In this document: in pieces, positions 52,785 through 62,462 of the stretch
Position numbering within the stretch: the first letter of the stretch is position 1
Layout of the letters: each line of letters begins with the position of its first letter
Assembly (NCBI RefSeq): GCF_030915525.1
Contig: NZ_CP133269.1
Coordinates: forward strand, 4,817,001-4,881,000
DNA length: 64,000 bases
DNA from: Neobacillus sp. PS2-9
Lineage (GTDB): Bacteria > Bacillota > Bacilli > Bacillales > Cytobacillaceae
Direction: 5' to 3'
Notes under the pieces: generated by a model
Seen by the model: only the letters and a program-made list of their open reading frames with translations
What the model was told of the DNA's origin: nothing
Databases searched by the model: none
Made by a program: the position numbers and the translations under genes

Positions 52785-54242
52785 CTACAATTCTGGCTTC
52801 TGTTTATGAAAGTTGGTTGCCTGTTCAAATGCATGGGCAACACGGTAAATGGTCGTCTCATCAAAATGCTTACCGATGATTTGTAAGCCTAATGGCAGAC
52901 CCGCATCAAATCCACATGGAACGGAGATTCCTGGAACACCCGCAAGGTTTACCGGAATGGTTAAAATGTCGTTCACATACATCGTTAGTGGGTCGTCGAT
53001 GTTTTCACCAATTTTAAAAGCAGGCGTTGGTGTAGTTGGTCCAATAATGACATCATAGTTTGCAAACACATCTTCAAAATCCTTCTTGATAAGTGTTCGA
53101 ACCTGCTGTGCCTTTTTATAATACGCATCATAATATCCAGAGCTTAACGCAAACGTACCTAGCATAATCCGGCGTTTGACTTCATCCCCAAAGCCCTCTG
53201 CCCGCGTCTTTTTATATAAATCGATTAAGCTTTCCGCATCCTGTGCACGATAGCCATAACGAACACCATCAAATCGAGCAAGGTTCGCTGATGCTTCAGA
53301 AGATGAGAGCAAGTAATAGGTTGCAAGTGCGTATTTGGAATGTGGAAGTGAAACCTCTTCCCAAACAGCCCCAAGACCTTCTAGCACCTTTAACGCATCC
53401 AGCACCGATTGACGGACAGATTCGCTGACACCTTCACCTAAATATTCTTTTGGAACAGCAATTTTCAGTCCCTTTACATCACCTGTTAGGGAAGCCGCAA
53501 AGTTTGGTACGTCCACATTTGCTGACGTAGAATCCATTGGGTCTAACCCAGAAATTGCTTGCAGAAGATAGGCATTGTCTTCCACCGTTCTTGTAATTGG
53601 TCCAATTTGGTCAAGTGAGGAGGCAAATGCCACAAGACCGAAGCGGGACACACGTCCATAGGTTGGCTTCATTCCAACTACACCACAAAAAGAAGCAGGC
53701 TGGCGGATGGAACCTCCTGTATCCGATCCTAGAGAAAAGAGAACCTCTCCGGAAGCGACCGATGCCGCGGAACCACCTGATGATCCTCCTGGAACCGTAT
53801 CAAGATTCCATGGATTTCGTGTTTTTTTGTAGTAAGAGTTTTCGTTCGAGGAACCCATGGCAAACTCGTCCATGTTTAATTTACCAATCGTAACAGTTTC
53901 TACTTGCTGTAGCTTTTGAACAGCAGTCGCATCATAGATAGGATCAAAGTTTTCTAGTATTTTACTCGCACAAGTGGTACGGAGTCCTTTTGTCACCATG
54001 TTATCTTTTAAACCGATCGGCATGCCAAAAAGCAGCCCTTTTTCGGCTCCGGCGTTTAGTTTATCATCCAGCATTTTGGCGGTTGCTCTTGCCCGCTCTT
54101 CGTCCAATGTTAAAAAGGCTTGTACCTTTTCCTCCACCTGGCCAATTCGTGTGAACGATTCATTGACGAGGTCGGAAACTTTTAGTTCTTTTTTATGTAA
54201 AAGCTCATGCAAATCTGAAACTTTATAATCAAATAAACTCAC
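52785..54242 (-). CDS. gatA: aspartyl/glutamyl-tRNA amidotransferase subunit A
   Basis: Glutaminase/amidase subunit that supplies ammonia to GatB. The 485 residues contain the amidase Ser-cisSer-Lys triad: lysine in [10 protein letters not shown], the glycine/serine-rich [14 protein letters not shown] and [21 protein letters not shown]. It starts with GTG 54242 after GGAGGGAAAAAA. It is 12 bases downstream of gatC and 11 upstream of gatB. Confidence 0.97.
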   Translation of the reverse strand: MSLFDYKVSDLHELLHKKELKVSDLVNESFTRIGQVEEKVQAFLTLDEERARATAKMLDDKLNAGAEKGLLFGMPIGLKDNMVTKGLRTTCASKILENFDPIYDATAVQKLQQVETVTIGKLNMDEFAMGSSNENSYYKKTRNPWNLDTVPGGSSGGSAASVASGEVLFSLGSDTGGSIRQPASFCGVVGMKPTYGRVSRFGLVAFASSLDQIGPITRTVEDNAYLLQAISGLDPMDSTSANVDVPNFAASLTGDVKGLKIAVPKEYLGEGVSESVRQSVLDALKVLEGLGAVWEEVSLPHSKYALATYYLLSSSEASANLARFDGVRYGYRAQDAESLIDLYKKTRAEGFGDEVKRRIMLGTFALSSGYYDAYYKKAQQVRTLIKKDFEDVFANYDVIIGPTTPTPAFKIGENIDDPLTMYVNDILTIPVNLAGVPGISVPCGFDAGLPLGLQIIGKHFDETTIYRVAHAFEQATNFHKQKPEL

Positions 54243-54254
54243 TTTTTTCCCTCC

Positions 54255-54548
54255 TTACTCTCCCAAAATCGATGGAACCTTAATCTGCCCATCTTGATGT
54301 TCCGGTGCATTTTTGAGCACCTCTTCACGCGGCAGTCCTGGTTGTGGAACATCCTCACGCAATACATTTTTCATATCAAGCACATGGTAGGTTGGCTCCA
54401 CATTTGTTGTATCTAATTCATTCAGCTGTTCCGCAAAAGAAATAATAGCATCCAACTGTTTTGTAAACTTTTCCGCTTCTTCCTCTGTGATCGCTAACCG
54501 TGCCAGGTTCGCCACATGTTTCACCTGCTCATTTGAAATTCGTGACAT
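54255..54548 (-). CDS. gatC: aspartyl/glutamyl-tRNA amidotransferase subunit C
   Basis: Small subunit that stabilises the GatAB complex. The 97 residues show [40 protein letters not shown] and [20 protein letters not shown], the full GatC pattern. GGAGGTAATCTGAG precedes the ATG; it is the first gene of the operon. Confidence 0.97.
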   Translation of the reverse strand: MSRISNEQVKHVANLARLAITEEEAEKFTKQLDAIISFAEQLNELDTTNVEPTYHVLDMKNVLREDVPQPGLPREEVLKNAPEHQDGQIKVPSILGE

Positions 54549-54705
54549 CTCAGATTACCTCCAATCCCAATTATCGTTATTATTTTAATATTGATGATAC
54601 CAAACTTTTCCGCTTTACCGCAATGATTCCTTCATCATTATTAACAAAAGAATAGAGTTTTAGATTGGTTCTACAAATAATCTTTCTTTTTTCATACTTA
54701 CGACA

Positions 54706-54735
54706 CTGACAGGTAATACCGCCATCAATTATAAT
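54706..54735 (+). promoter_or_regulatory. promoter of the lytic transglycosylase gene
   Basis: CTGACA, an 18-base spacer and a perfect TATAAT, 34 bases before the ATG at 54769. Confidence 0.6.
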
Positions 54736-54768
54736 GTTCTAAGAAGAAAGAACTGGGAGAGTTATGGA

Positions 54769-55431
54769 ATGAAGAAGCGAAGACGGAAGAAGTTCAAAAC
54801 CTTTTTCGTACTATTTATAGTTTTTTGCGCCTTAGCGATGTTTCAAAATTATTTTCAAAAACCAATTTCAACACCTATAGATAAAAACGATTCATTTGCT
54901 GATGTAAAAAAATATAGTCCCTTAATCCAACAAGAACTAGCAAAATATCATCTTGAAAGCCAGACCCACGTTCTTATTGCTCTCATGCAGCAAGAAAGCC
55001 ATGGGAAGGGCGGGGATCCGATGCAAGCCTCTGAATCAGCCGGATTAGCCAGAAACTCGATTACCGACCCAAAGCAAAGTATTCAAGTCGGAGTGAAGCA
55101 TTTTCAACGGGTATTCACTTATGGTAATCAGAAAAAAGTAGATTTCCCTACTATAATACAGGCCTACAATATGGGTATTGGGTATGTGGATTACGTGGCG
55201 GCGCACGGCGGCAAACATAGTGAAGAGTTAGCAAAACATTTTTCTCTTCTTCAAGTAAAAAAGAAGCCAACTCTTTATACATGCGGTGGGAATAAGAATA
55301 ATTTCCGTTACCCTTACTGCTATGGCGATTTTACCTATAGCACAAAGGTTACAAAAAATATTCAATTATTGGCTGATAGTATTCCAGTCACCGGCTCAGA
55401 CAACGAAAAACCAACCAGTGGATCTTTTTAA
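54769..55431 (+). CDS. lysozyme/lytic-transglycosylase-like cell wall hydrolase
   Basis: Likely cleaves peptidoglycan outside the membrane. The 220 residues begin with a very basic stretch and one membrane segment (KTFFVLFIVFCALAMFQ, about 10-26), then a lysozyme-like domain like the CwlT N-terminal domain: catalytic glutamate in LIALMQQESHGKGGDPMQAS, IQVGVKHFQRVF and IIQAYNMGIGYVDYV. The NlpC/P60 domain of CwlT is absent. GGGAG precedes the ATG. Confidence 0.88.
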   Translation: MKKRRRKKFKTFFVLFIVFCALAMFQNYFQKPISTPIDKNDSFADVKKYSPLIQQELAKYHLESQTHVLIALMQQESHGKGGDPMQASESAGLARNSITDPKQSIQVGVKHFQRVFTYGNQKKVDFPTIIQAYNMGIGYVDYVAAHGGKHSEELAKHFSLLQVKKKPTLYTCGGNKNNFRYPYCYGDFTYSTKVTKNIQLLADSIPVTGSDNEKPTSGSF

Positions 55432-55455
55432 TCGATTCATCGGTTGGTTTTTTTT
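55404..55455 (+). terminator. terminator overlapping the transglycosylase stop
   Basis: AAAAACCAACC (55406-55416) and GGTTGGTTTTTTTT (55442-55455) pair across a long loop containing the stop codon. The T tract is strong. It also lies at the convergent VanZ gene end. Confidence 0.7.
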
Positions 55456-55919
55456 CTAAAATTAATAATACGCAAGAGAAGTTTAGCTGGTATGTACCCC
55501 AGCATTCCGCCCAATGTATTTAAAATCAGGTCATCGACATCGAAGCTGCCAAACTCAAATAATAATTGTAGAATCTCGAAGGTCAAACTCAAGCAAAAGG
55601 AAGCTAGCATCACAGCGCTAAGTCTTTGAAACTTTTTCATGAGCAATGGTAAGATAAAACCGAACGGGATAAAACCAATCACATTCCCTGCTAAGTTCTC
55701 AATACGAATATTCAAGTTAACATCCGCTATGTAGAGATAAAAAAAGATTGTTTTAAACGGGACAAAATTATTCGAACGCCAATGATATTCATCATAAGTG
55801 AAATTGAAATGATGGATGATTTCTGTTAAAGGGATATATTTAAATAATATTAATTTCGTTAGGACGGCTAAATATAGGCATAGTATGATTATTAATAATA
55901 GCTTAAAGATAATTTTCAT
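55437..55919 (-). CDS. VanZ family membrane protein
   Basis: 160 residues with four or five membrane segments and the VanZ pattern: NFVPFKTIFFYLY, RIENLAGNVIGFIPFGFILP, SLTFEILQLLFEFGSFDVDD and LILNTLGGMLGY. VanZ relatives lower teicoplanin binding in vancomycin-resistant enterococci; most genomic members have no known role. No glycopeptide resistance genes are nearby, so resistance should not be inferred. Confidence 0.88.
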   Translation of the reverse strand: MKIIFKLLLIIILCLYLAVLTKLILFKYIPLTEIIHHFNFTYDEYHWRSNNFVPFKTIFFYLYIADVNLNIRIENLAGNVIGFIPFGFILPLLMKKFQRLSAVMLASFCLSLTFEILQLLFEFGSFDVDDLILNTLGGMLGYIPAKLLLRIINFRKKTNR

Positions 55920-56017
55920 TCATTTAATACTCCCTAAAAATTTACAACACCACTCAACGGTACCATATTTTTTTAATAGAGTGTACCGTTATTTTAATTA
56001 AATAGGAGGAATCTTTC

Positions 56018-56485
56018 ATGGCTGAACATCATTTCCATTTGCACGCAAACTGGCCAGGCTTACGCAATGACGTTGGAGAAATTGAAGCAGGTAATTTAAA
56101 AACCAAAGTGTCGATTCCACCAGAAATGGATGGACCGGGAGTGGGCACAAACCCTGATGAAATGCTCCTGGGCGCCGCTGCCACCTGTTATATCATTACC
56201 CTTGCAGCGATGATGGAACGCAGTAAATTGCAAAAAGAAAACCTCACAATGGAATCTGAGGGAATTGTCGATGTAACAAGAGGCGTCATTACCTATAAAA
56301 AGATTATTCACCGACCGCTGATCGTACTGAACCACGATGCTACTGAAAAAGACATCGAATTGGCTCATACACTTGCCAAAAAAGCAGAATCGTCTTGTAT
56401 GATCAGCCGCGCCATCCAAGGAAATGTGGAGATGGAGCTTCATACATCTGTAATCAGAGGTGGGGACAGTCCCCCACTGCGCTAA
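56018..56485 (+). CDS. OsmC family peroxiredoxin-like protein with repeat-derived tail
   Basis: Thiol-dependent reductase of organic peroxides, SACOL1771-like subgroup. The 155 residues carry [20 protein letters not shown] with the first reactive cysteine and [19 protein letters not shown] with the second. The last residues [11 protein letters not shown] are encoded by the left half of the palindrome at 56462-56505 and are unlike the usual OsmC end. AGGAGG precedes the ATG. Confidence 0.9.
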   Translation: MAEHHFHLHANWPGLRNDVGEIEAGNLKTKVSIPPEMDGPGVGTNPDEMLLGAAATCYIITLAAMMERSKLQKENLTMESEGIVDVTRGVITYKKIIHRPLIVLNHDATEKDIELAHTLAKKAESSCMISRAIQGNVEMELHTSVIRGGDSPPLR

Positions 56486-56505
56486 AGCGCAGGGGGACTG
56501 TCCCC
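56462..56505. repeat. 44-bp perfect palindrome shared by the ends of osmC-like and fosB genes
   Basis: GGGGACAGTCCCCC-a-CTGCGC-TAAA-GCGCAG-GGGGACTGTCCCC. Its centre supplies the TAA stop of the OsmC gene (56483-56485) and, on the other strand, the TAG stop of fosB (56484-56482). Each arm is itself near-palindromic (GGGGACAGTCCCC). No T tract follows, so termination would rest on the very stable stem. Confidence 0.85.
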
Positions 56506-56919
56506 AAACTCCATATGTGGTTTTTCACTTTTATAATAATCAAGCCGGTCCTGCAGTGTACCTGTGTGGAATTCTAATTTGTGACCATCGGGATCGGTGA
56601 AGTAAATTGACTTTTTATCCTTTTCATTCCTTGGCCGACTAGGTAGAATGTTGACCTTTAATTTTTGTAGCTTCTGGTACATTTTTGTATAGTCCTCTTC
56701 TTTGATTGAGAACGCGATATGGGTGTACGACTCATGGATTTCGTTGCGTGGAATATCTTTTTCGAGATTAAGAGCGAGCCAGAGACCATTCAAATCAAAA
56801 TAAGCCGTACTTCTTCCCTTCACAAGCAGTGTTGCTTCAAGAACATTCTGGTAGAATTCAATTGATCTCTCTAAGTTTGAAACTGAAAATAGCAAATGGT
56901 TGATTCCTTTTAACGACAT
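56482..56919 (-). CDS. fosB: metallothiol transferase FosB (fosfomycin resistance)
   Basis: Inactivates fosfomycin by adding bacillithiol (or cysteine), using a divalent metal. The 145 residues match Bacillus Fos[21 protein letters not shown] with metal His7, SYTHIAFSI with the second histidine, [20 protein letters not shown] with the metal glutamate, and [10 protein letters not shown] at the end. The final GDSPPAL is encoded by the palindrome at 56462-56505 instead of the normal two or three residues. I start at ATG 56919; the frame extends eight codons without a better site. Confidence 0.93.
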   Translation of the reverse strand: MSLKGINHLLFSVSNLERSIEFYQNVLEATLLVKGRSTAYFDLNGLWLALNLEKDIPRNEIHESYTHIAFSIKEEDYTKMYQKLQKLKVNILPSRPRNEKDKKSIYFTDPDGHKLEFHTGTLQDRLDYYKSEKPHMEFGDSPPAL

Positions 56920-57001
56920 ACGATCACCACTTCTTTTTTCCATTATTATACAACAAAAAAGCCCTTAGTATCGTGGAGTGACTACGAGCCTTTAGTTTTT
57001 G

Positions 57002-57448
57002 CTACCTATTAAAGAGTTTTGCGAAAAAACCCTTACTTTTTTTAGCCTCTTCTTGTACCGCTATTTTCTTTGTTATATAGATTTCTTCCTTGTCGATGGC
57101 ATGGTCCATCGCTAACACTAACCCTATTTCTGAATCGTGTTCTTTATTGGTAACAATTGTATGCTCCATTTTTTGCTTATTTGCCACTTTAACATACTTA
57201 GAAAGTTCCTCATAGCTCATATTCCCATTTAAAAATAAGTGCGCCTGTGGATTTTCTTTCATTAATATTTCTATCTGCGGATAAATTTCTGTTTCGGCCA
57301 CTTGGTTCTTTTTTAGGGCAACAATAATCCTTTCTCGTAAAGTCCCTAAGTATTTGCGCCGCTCATCCGGTTTTGTCTCCATCGCTCCATAAATCCCCTG
57401 CTGCAACACTTCATCAACCGTAGGCTTTTTCAAATAAATCAACTCCAT
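57002..57448 (-). CDS. yueI: YueI family protein (DUF1694)
   Basis: Conserved Bacillus protein of 148 residues, function unknown. The signature VDEVLQQGIYGAMETKPDER, then RKYLGTLRERIIVALKKNQV, is that of YueI; later HLFLNGNMSYEELSKYVKVA and EIGLVLAMDHAIDKEEIYI. The tail is basic (KSKGFFAKLFNR). In B. subtilis yueI lies close to the yueJ-yueK NAD salvage genes; here they are 16 kb apart. The ATG has no strong ribosome site. Confidence 0.88.
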   Translation of the reverse strand: MELIYLKKPTVDEVLQQGIYGAMETKPDERRKYLGTLRERIIVALKKNQVAETEIYPQIEILMKENPQAHLFLNGNMSYEELSKYVKVANKQKMEHTIVTNKEHDSEIGLVLAMDHAIDKEEIYITKKIAVQEEAKKSKGFFAKLFNR

Positions 57449-57597
57449 TTAAAAGGCTATTACTATGTATGATAATACCCTATAAAACGTTACTTACCAA
57501 AAATATGGGGGTTGTCCGTAAAATTAACAAAATGTTCATCCCTTTCGCTCTCTATTTTATATAAGATTGACATAGAGAATAAGAAAGGATGTGGAGT

Positions 57598-58509
57598 ATG
57601 CCTTATAAAGCTAGAATTGAATCAGATGTGATAAAGATTTGGAGGATATTAAACGCCCGTATGACTCTTACGGATGATGAGCAGAAGAAATTTTATTATC
57701 TTGAAAAAGGATTTGCCGGTGAAGTTCAATTTGATTTATACACGGAGAAGCTGCAAAGTAAGCCCTTGATATTAAATGATTTGCTCCTTGAAAGTAACAA
57801 TTCTAATCTTCAGATTGATTCCACCTTGATGTTTCCAAAGACCATTTACCTTTTTGAAGTAAAAAATTTTGAAGGTGACTATATTTACGAAAATGGCAAT
57901 TTCTACACTTTTCCCGGAAAGGGAAAGGAAATTAAAAATCCTCTAGACCAGCTAAAGCGAATCAAATTCTTATTCCGACAATTACTTCAAAACCTAGGGT
58001 ATCGCTATAACGTTGAGGGATATGTTATTTTTATTAACCCCGAGTTTCCCCTTTACCAATCCCCTAAAGATGAACCCATTATCTATTTATCCCAATTGCC
58101 ACGTTTTATGAAAAAACTAAACGAACTCCCGTGCCAATTAACTAAACAGGATCAAGCACTTGCTGACAAGCTTGTGGCGTTGCACCAAATAGAATCCCCA
58201 TATACTCGAATTCGTCCCTATCAGTATGAGGAGCTAAAAAAGGGACCAACATGTAGAACGTGCCACTCTTCTTCGCTCTCCGTTTGTGGAAAGAAGTTAG
58301 TGTGTGATGTTTGCGGGTGTGAAGAGTTGGTGGAATCCGCTATTTTGCGGGGTGTCGGAGAATTGCGGCTGCTGTTTCCGGATATGAAAATCACTACGAA
58401 TTTAGTTTATGATTGGTGTGAGGGTGCGGGATCGAAAAAAGGAACCAGCAGGGTTCTAAGTCGACATTTTAGTGTGACCGGTGTTCATCAATGGGCTTTT
58501 TATGAGTGA
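57598..58509 (+). CDS. NERD-domain protein with C-terminal zinc ribbon
   Basis: 303 residues: an N-terminal NERD (nuclease-related) domain, about 35-150, with EKGFAGEVQFDLYTEKL, the acidic centre in DSTLMFPKTIYLFEVKNFEG (a D...ExK nuclease-like core) and NPLDQLKRIKFLFRQ. A zinc ribbon follows (about 220-245; CRTCHSS, CDVCGC). The ExK core suggests DNA cleavage or binding, but activity of NERD proteins is poorly known. I use ATG 57598, 9 bases after AAAGG; ATG 57589 is possible. The 13-copy palindrome array starts 15 bases after its stop. Confidence 0.87.
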   Translation: MPYKARIESDVIKIWRILNARMTLTDDEQKKFYYLEKGFAGEVQFDLYTEKLQSKPLILNDLLLESNNSNLQIDSTLMFPKTIYLFEVKNFEGDYIYENGNFYTFPGKGKEIKNPLDQLKRIKFLFRQLLQNLGYRYNVEGYVIFINPEFPLYQSPKDEPIIYLSQLPRFMKKLNELPCQLTKQDQALADKLVALHQIESPYTRIRPYQYEELKKGPTCRTCHSSSLSVCGKKLVCDVCGCEELVESAILRGVGELRLLFPDMKITTNLVYDWCEGAGSKKGTSRVLSRHFSVTGVHQWAFYE

Positions 58510-58523
58510 TTAATAGTGTGTTC

Positions 58524-59200
58524 AGGGATGAAGGACAGTTTTCAACTTTATCCACTACATTTTGTCTTTCATCAACCCGATGAAGGACAGTTTCCATCTT
58601 AATCTATCTCATTTTGTCCTTCATCCACCCGATGAAGGACATTTTTCACCTTAATCTATTACATTTTGTCCTTCATCACCTCAATGAAGGACAGTTTCCA
58701 TCTCAATCTATCTCATTTTGTCCTTCATCCACCTCATGAAGGACAGTTTCCATCTTAATCTATCTCATTTTGTCCTTCATCCACCTTATGAAGGACAGTT
58801 TTCATCTTAATCCACCTCATTTTGTCCTTCATCCACCTCATGAAGGACAGTTTCCATCTTAATCTATCTCATTTTGTCCTTCATCCACCTCATGAAGGAC
58901 AGTTTTCATTAGACTCTACTACATTTTGTCTTTCATCCACCTCATGAAGGACAGTTTTCATCTGAATCTATTTCATTTTGTCCTTCATCCACCCGATGAA
59001 GGACAGTTTTCATCTGAATCTACTTCATTTTGTCCTTCATCCACCCGATGAAGGACAGTTTTCATCTGAATCTATTTCATTTTGTCCTTCATCCACCTCA
59101 TGAAGGACAGTTTCCAGCTTAATCTACTACATTTTGTCCTTCATCCACCAGATGAAGGACAGTTTTCATCTTAATCTACTTCATTTTGTCTTTCATCTTC
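58524..59200. repeat. tandem 52-bp palindrome array, 13 copies
   Basis: Thirteen copies of TGTCCTTCATC-CACC-TCATGAAGGACA-type palindromes follow at an almost constant 52-base period (for example 58737, 58789, 58841, 58893, 58945, 58997, 59049, 59101). Spacers of the AGTTTTCATCTTAATCTATCTCAT type differ from those in the 37-39 kb array. Loops vary between CCACCTC, CCACCCG, CACCTCA and CCACCAG. A half copy closes the array near 59200. No gene lies between 58510 and 59320. Confidence 0.93.
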
Positions 59201-59244
59201 TAAATTAACATGAAAACACCAGTCTATCTTTATATAAAACAACA

Positions 59245-59277
59245 AAAACCCTCCCCCCTAAAAAGGAGAGAAGGGTC
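59245..59277 (-). terminator. terminator of the aceBA operon
   Basis: The minus strand reads ACCCTTCTCTCC, loop TTTTTA, GGGGGAGGGT, then TTTTTG. The stem pairs fully with G-U allowed. It lies 44 bases after the aceA stop. Confidence 0.7.
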
Positions 59278-59320
59278 ACGCCCAAGCCATACCACAAGCC
59301 ACATGGCCATGGCCACAAAA

Positions 59321-60604
59321 TTATTTCTTCCCAGTAAACTGCTCTTCCTCAGTAGAGCCCTTCAATGCCGTTGTCGAAGATGTTCCACCTGTAATCACCA
59401 TAGATACCTGATCAAAGTACCCTGTACCAACCTCACGTTGGTGACGAGTTGCCGTGTAGCCGTATTGCTCGCTGTCGAACTCGGATTGCTGCAATTCAGA
59501 GTAAGCCGCCATGCCGCGCTCCTTGTAGCCACGGGCAAGCTCGAACATGCTGTGGTTCAAAGCATGGAAACCAGCAAGCGTTACGAACTGGAACTTGTAG
59601 CCCATTTTTCCAAGCTCCACTTGGAACTTAGCAATCGTCTCTTGATCCAATTTCTTTTTCCAGTTAAACGATGGTGAACAGTTGTAAGCGAGAAGTTTGC
59701 CAGGGAATTGCTCATGAATCGCTTCCGCAAACTGTCTTGCTTCCTCAATGTTCGGTTCAGAAGTCTCGCACCAGATCAAGTCTGCATATGGCGCATAAGC
59801 TAAACCGCGAGCAATCGCTTGATCAATCCCGGCTTTCACTCGGAAAAATCCTTCTGGTGTACGGTCTCCCGTAATAAACGGTGCATCATTCATATCAATA
59901 TCACTTGTAATTAAATCCGCTGCATTCGCATCCGTACGGGCAACTAATACGGTTGGAACGCCCATAACATCTGCCGCCAAACGAGCAGCAATTAAGTTGC
60001 GAACCGCCGTTTGAGTTGGAAGCAATACTTTACCACCTAAGTGTCCACATTTTTTCTCGGAGGAAAGCTGATCTTCAAAATGGACGCCGGAAGCACCCGC
60101 TTCAATCATACCCTTCATTAACTCAAAACAGTTTAACTGTCCGCCAAAGCCTGCTTCGGCATCGGCCACAATTGGAGCAAACCAATCGATGGAGTTGTCT
60201 CCTTCCGAATGAGTGATTTGATCGGCGCGCTGTAACGCCTGGTTGATTCGCTTAACCACACTTGGAACACTGTTCGCTGGGTATAAGCTTTGGTCCGGAT
60301 ACATATGACCGGAAAGGTTTGCATCGGCTGCTACTTGCCAGCCGCTTAAGTAGATGGCTTTTAGCCCTGCTTTTACTTGCTGTACTGCCTGATTTCCTGT
60401 TAGGGCACCTAGTGCATTCACATAGTCCTCTTCATGTAAAAGCTTCCATAGCTTCTCAGACCCTTTGCGAGCCAAAGTATGTTCGATATCAACTGAACCG
60501 CGCAGCTTGATAACATCCTCAGCTGTGTACGGTCTTGTAATCCCTTTCCAACGGCTATCCATTTCCCAGCTTTCTTGTAACCCAGCAACTCTTTGATCTG
60601 TCAT
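59321..60604 (-). CDS. aceA: isocitrate lyase
   Basis: Splits isocitrate to glyoxylate and succinate, allowing growth on acetate or fatty acids. The 427 residues carry the family signature with the catalytic cysteine, [17 protein letters not shown], plus [33 protein letters not shown] and [16 protein letters not shown] start at ATG 60604, 8 bases after GGAGG; ATG 60610 is 2 bases from it. It lies 53 bases after aceB and is co-transcribed with it. Confidence 0.97.
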   Translation of the reverse strand: MTDQRVAGLQESWEMDSRWKGITRPYTAEDVIKLRGSVDIEHTLARKGSEKLWKLLHEEDYVNALGALTGNQAVQQVKAGLKAIYLSGWQVAADANLSGHMYPDQSLYPANSVPSVVKRINQALQRADQITHSEGDNSIDWFAPIVADAEAGFGGQLNCFELMKGMIEAGASGVHFEDQLSSEKKCGHLGGKVLLPTQTAVRNLIAARLAADVMGVPTVLVARTDANAADLITSDIDMNDAPFITGDRTPEGFFRVKAGIDQAIARGLAYAPYADLIWCETSEPNIEEARQFAEAIHEQFPGKLLAYNCSPSFNWKKKLDQETIAKFQVELGKMGYKFQFVTLAGFHALNHSMFELARGYKERGMAAYSELQQSEFDSEQYGYTATRHQREVGTGYFDQVSMVITGGTSSTTALKGSTEEEQFTGKK

Positions 60605-60657
60605 TTTCATTTCCTCCTAGTAATCTATTATTTTTTGATAAAAATAAACACAACAAT

Positions 60658-62250
60658 CTATAACAGTTCATATCCAGGGAGTGTTAAAAATTCTGCAAAT
60701 TCCTCATTGAAAATCAACCCATCAAACAATTTCACTGCTTCATCAAATCGTCCGTTTTCGAAAGCTACAGTCCCAATTTCTTGTTTGATTTTTTCTAATT
60801 CTTCGACCTTCAATTCCTCATACATTTCAAAGGTTACTTTTCTGCCATCTTTTAATATGCCTTTCGGATGGCGAATCCATTGCCAAAGCTGCGCCCGTGA
60901 TATCTCTGCTGTTGCCGCATCCTCCATTAAGTTGTAAATTGGAGCTGCACCTCTGCCTGATAACCAGGAAGCCACATATTGAATGCCCACATTGATGTTC
61001 GTGCGTACCCCTTCTTCTGTAATGGTTCCACCTGGTACCTCTAATAAATCTTGGGCATTGATGGTGATTTTTTGCTGCTTCGATGTATGGATTTGATTTG
61101 GTGTCGGCATTTCACGATTGAACACTTCCATTGCCACCGGAACAAGTCCTGGGTGGGCAACCCATGTACCATCGTGCCCGTCACGTGCTTCGCGTTCTTT
61201 ATCCGCTCTTACCTTGGCAAAGGCCTCTTCGTTGGCCTGCGGGTTATTCTTAACCGGTATTTGTGCTGCCATTCCTCCCATTGCCGGCGCTTTCCGACGA
61301 TGACAAGTTTGAATGGTAAGTAAGGAGTACGAACGCATAAACGGTGCGGTCATCGTCACTTGTGAACGATCAGGAAGAATAACATCCTTCTGATGACGAA
61401 GCTTTTTAATGAAGCTGAAAATATAATCCCATCTTCCGCAGTTTAAGCCGGCTGAGTGTTCTTTTAATTCATAAAGGATTTCATCCATCTCAAAGGCAGC
61501 CATAATCGTTTCAATTAATACAGTGGCTTTGATAGTTCCTTGATCGATGCCCAGGTTTTCTTGAGCAAACACAAATACATCGTTCCAAAGCCTTGCTTCT
61601 AAATGGCTTTCAAGCTTCGGTAGGTAAAAATATGGTCCAGAACCTCTTGCAAGTAATTCCTTCACATTGTGGTAAAAGTACAAACCAAAATCTAAAAAGC
61701 TTCCGGAGATAGGCTTGCCATCTAATAACACGTGCTTCTCCTCTAGGTGGAGTCCTCGAGGTCTTACAATGAGAACTGCTGTTTCCTTCTTCAGTTCGTA
61801 TCTCTTCCCATTCGGGTTTTCAAATGAAATTGTCCGTTTTACTGCATCTCTAAGGTTGATTTGTCCTTCGACGGCATTTTCCCAAGTGGGTGAAGTGGCA
61901 TCCTCGAAATCTGCCATAAATAGTTTTGCACCAGAGTTCAAAGCATTGATAACCATTTTCCGGTCAGTCGGTCCTGTTATTTCCACCCTGCGATCTTGAA
62001 GGTCTTTTGGCAGCGGAGCGATTGTCCATTCTCCGTTACGGATGTGTTTTGTCTCAGGGAGGAAGCCTGGCAATTTACCATTGTCAATTTCCTCTTGACG
62101 CTTTGTCCTGTACTGCAACAGTTCTACTCTTCTTCCGCCAAACTTTCTCTCTAACTCTTCAATAAAATTCAATGCCCCAGGTGTTAAAATCTCATCATAC
62201 TGGGCTTTTAGGGCCCCAACCACTTCAATACCAGTCGTTTGCGTTGACAT
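60658..62250 (-). CDS. aceB: malate synthase A
   Basis: Condenses glyoxylate with acetyl-CoA to malate, the second step of the glyoxylate shunt. The 530 residues show [55 protein letters not shown] with catalytic residues, [16 protein letters not shown] and [23 protein letters not shown] 62250 follows AGAGGTGATC; the in-frame GTG 62262 overlaps the site. A TATAAT -10 at 62304-62299 is seen upstream, with a weak -35 (TTCCAT). Confidence 0.97.
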   Translation of the reverse strand: MSTQTTGIEVVGALKAQYDEILTPGALNFIEELERKFGGRRVELLQYRTKRQEEIDNGKLPGFLPETKHIRNGEWTIAPLPKDLQDRRVEITGPTDRKMVINALNSGAKLFMADFEDATSPTWENAVEGQINLRDAVKRTISFENPNGKRYELKKETAVLIVRPRGLHLEEKHVLLDGKPISGSFLDFGLYFYHNVKELLARGSGPYFYLPKLESHLEARLWNDVFVFAQENLGIDQGTIKATVLIETIMAAFEMDEILYELKEHSAGLNCGRWDYIFSFIKKLRHQKDVILPDRSQVTMTAPFMRSYSLLTIQTCHRRKAPAMGGMAAQIPVKNNPQANEEAFAKVRADKEREARDGHDGTWVAHPGLVPVAMEVFNREMPTPNQIHTSKQQKITINAQDLLEVPGGTITEEGVRTNINVGIQYVASWLSGRGAAPIYNLMEDAATAEISRAQLWQWIRHPKGILKDGRKVTFEMYEELKVEELEKIKQEIGTVAFENGRFDEAVKLFDGLIFNEEFAEFLTLPGYELL

Positions 62251-62390
62251 GAACTTGATCACCTCTTTGTTATAATACAGTATCTATCCTCGTTTTGTAT
62301 TATATAACACGTTTTTCAAAAATGGAACCACTTTTCTGAAAATTTTATAAAAATAGGTAAATAATCCCTTACATTCTATTTTTTAAACAC

Positions 62391-62419
62391 AAAAAAAGCC
62401 TGAATGACAATCCAGACTT
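62391..62419 (-). terminator. terminator of the siroheme genes
   Basis: The minus strand reads AAGTCTGGAT, loop TGTC, ATTCAGGCTT, then TTTTT. All ten positions pair with G-U allowed. It lies 44 bases after the stop at 62463. Confidence 0.75.
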
Positions 62420-62462
62420 GTTTTTTAAAAATAATATTTAGGTATATGTACCTACAAACAAT

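Noticed and set aside
55437..55919. VanZ gene as glycopeptide resistance
   Set aside because: Single VanZ-family proteins are common in Bacillaceae; no vanHAX-like or vanRS-like genes are present.
56940..57000. Terminator after yueI
   Set aside because: The sequence between yueI and fosB can form only a poorly matched stem (AGCCCTTAGTATCGT with ACGAGCCTTTAG), so I did not list it.
58524..59200. The 13-copy array as a CRISPR
   Set aside because: The spacers are near-identical to each other and the conserved unit is a palindrome of about 26 bases with a variable loop. No cas genes are in the window. It is a tandem satellite.
59210..59677. 155-residue plus-strand ORF rich in Arg/Cys
   Set aside because: Antisense to the certain aceA gene and crosses its terminator.
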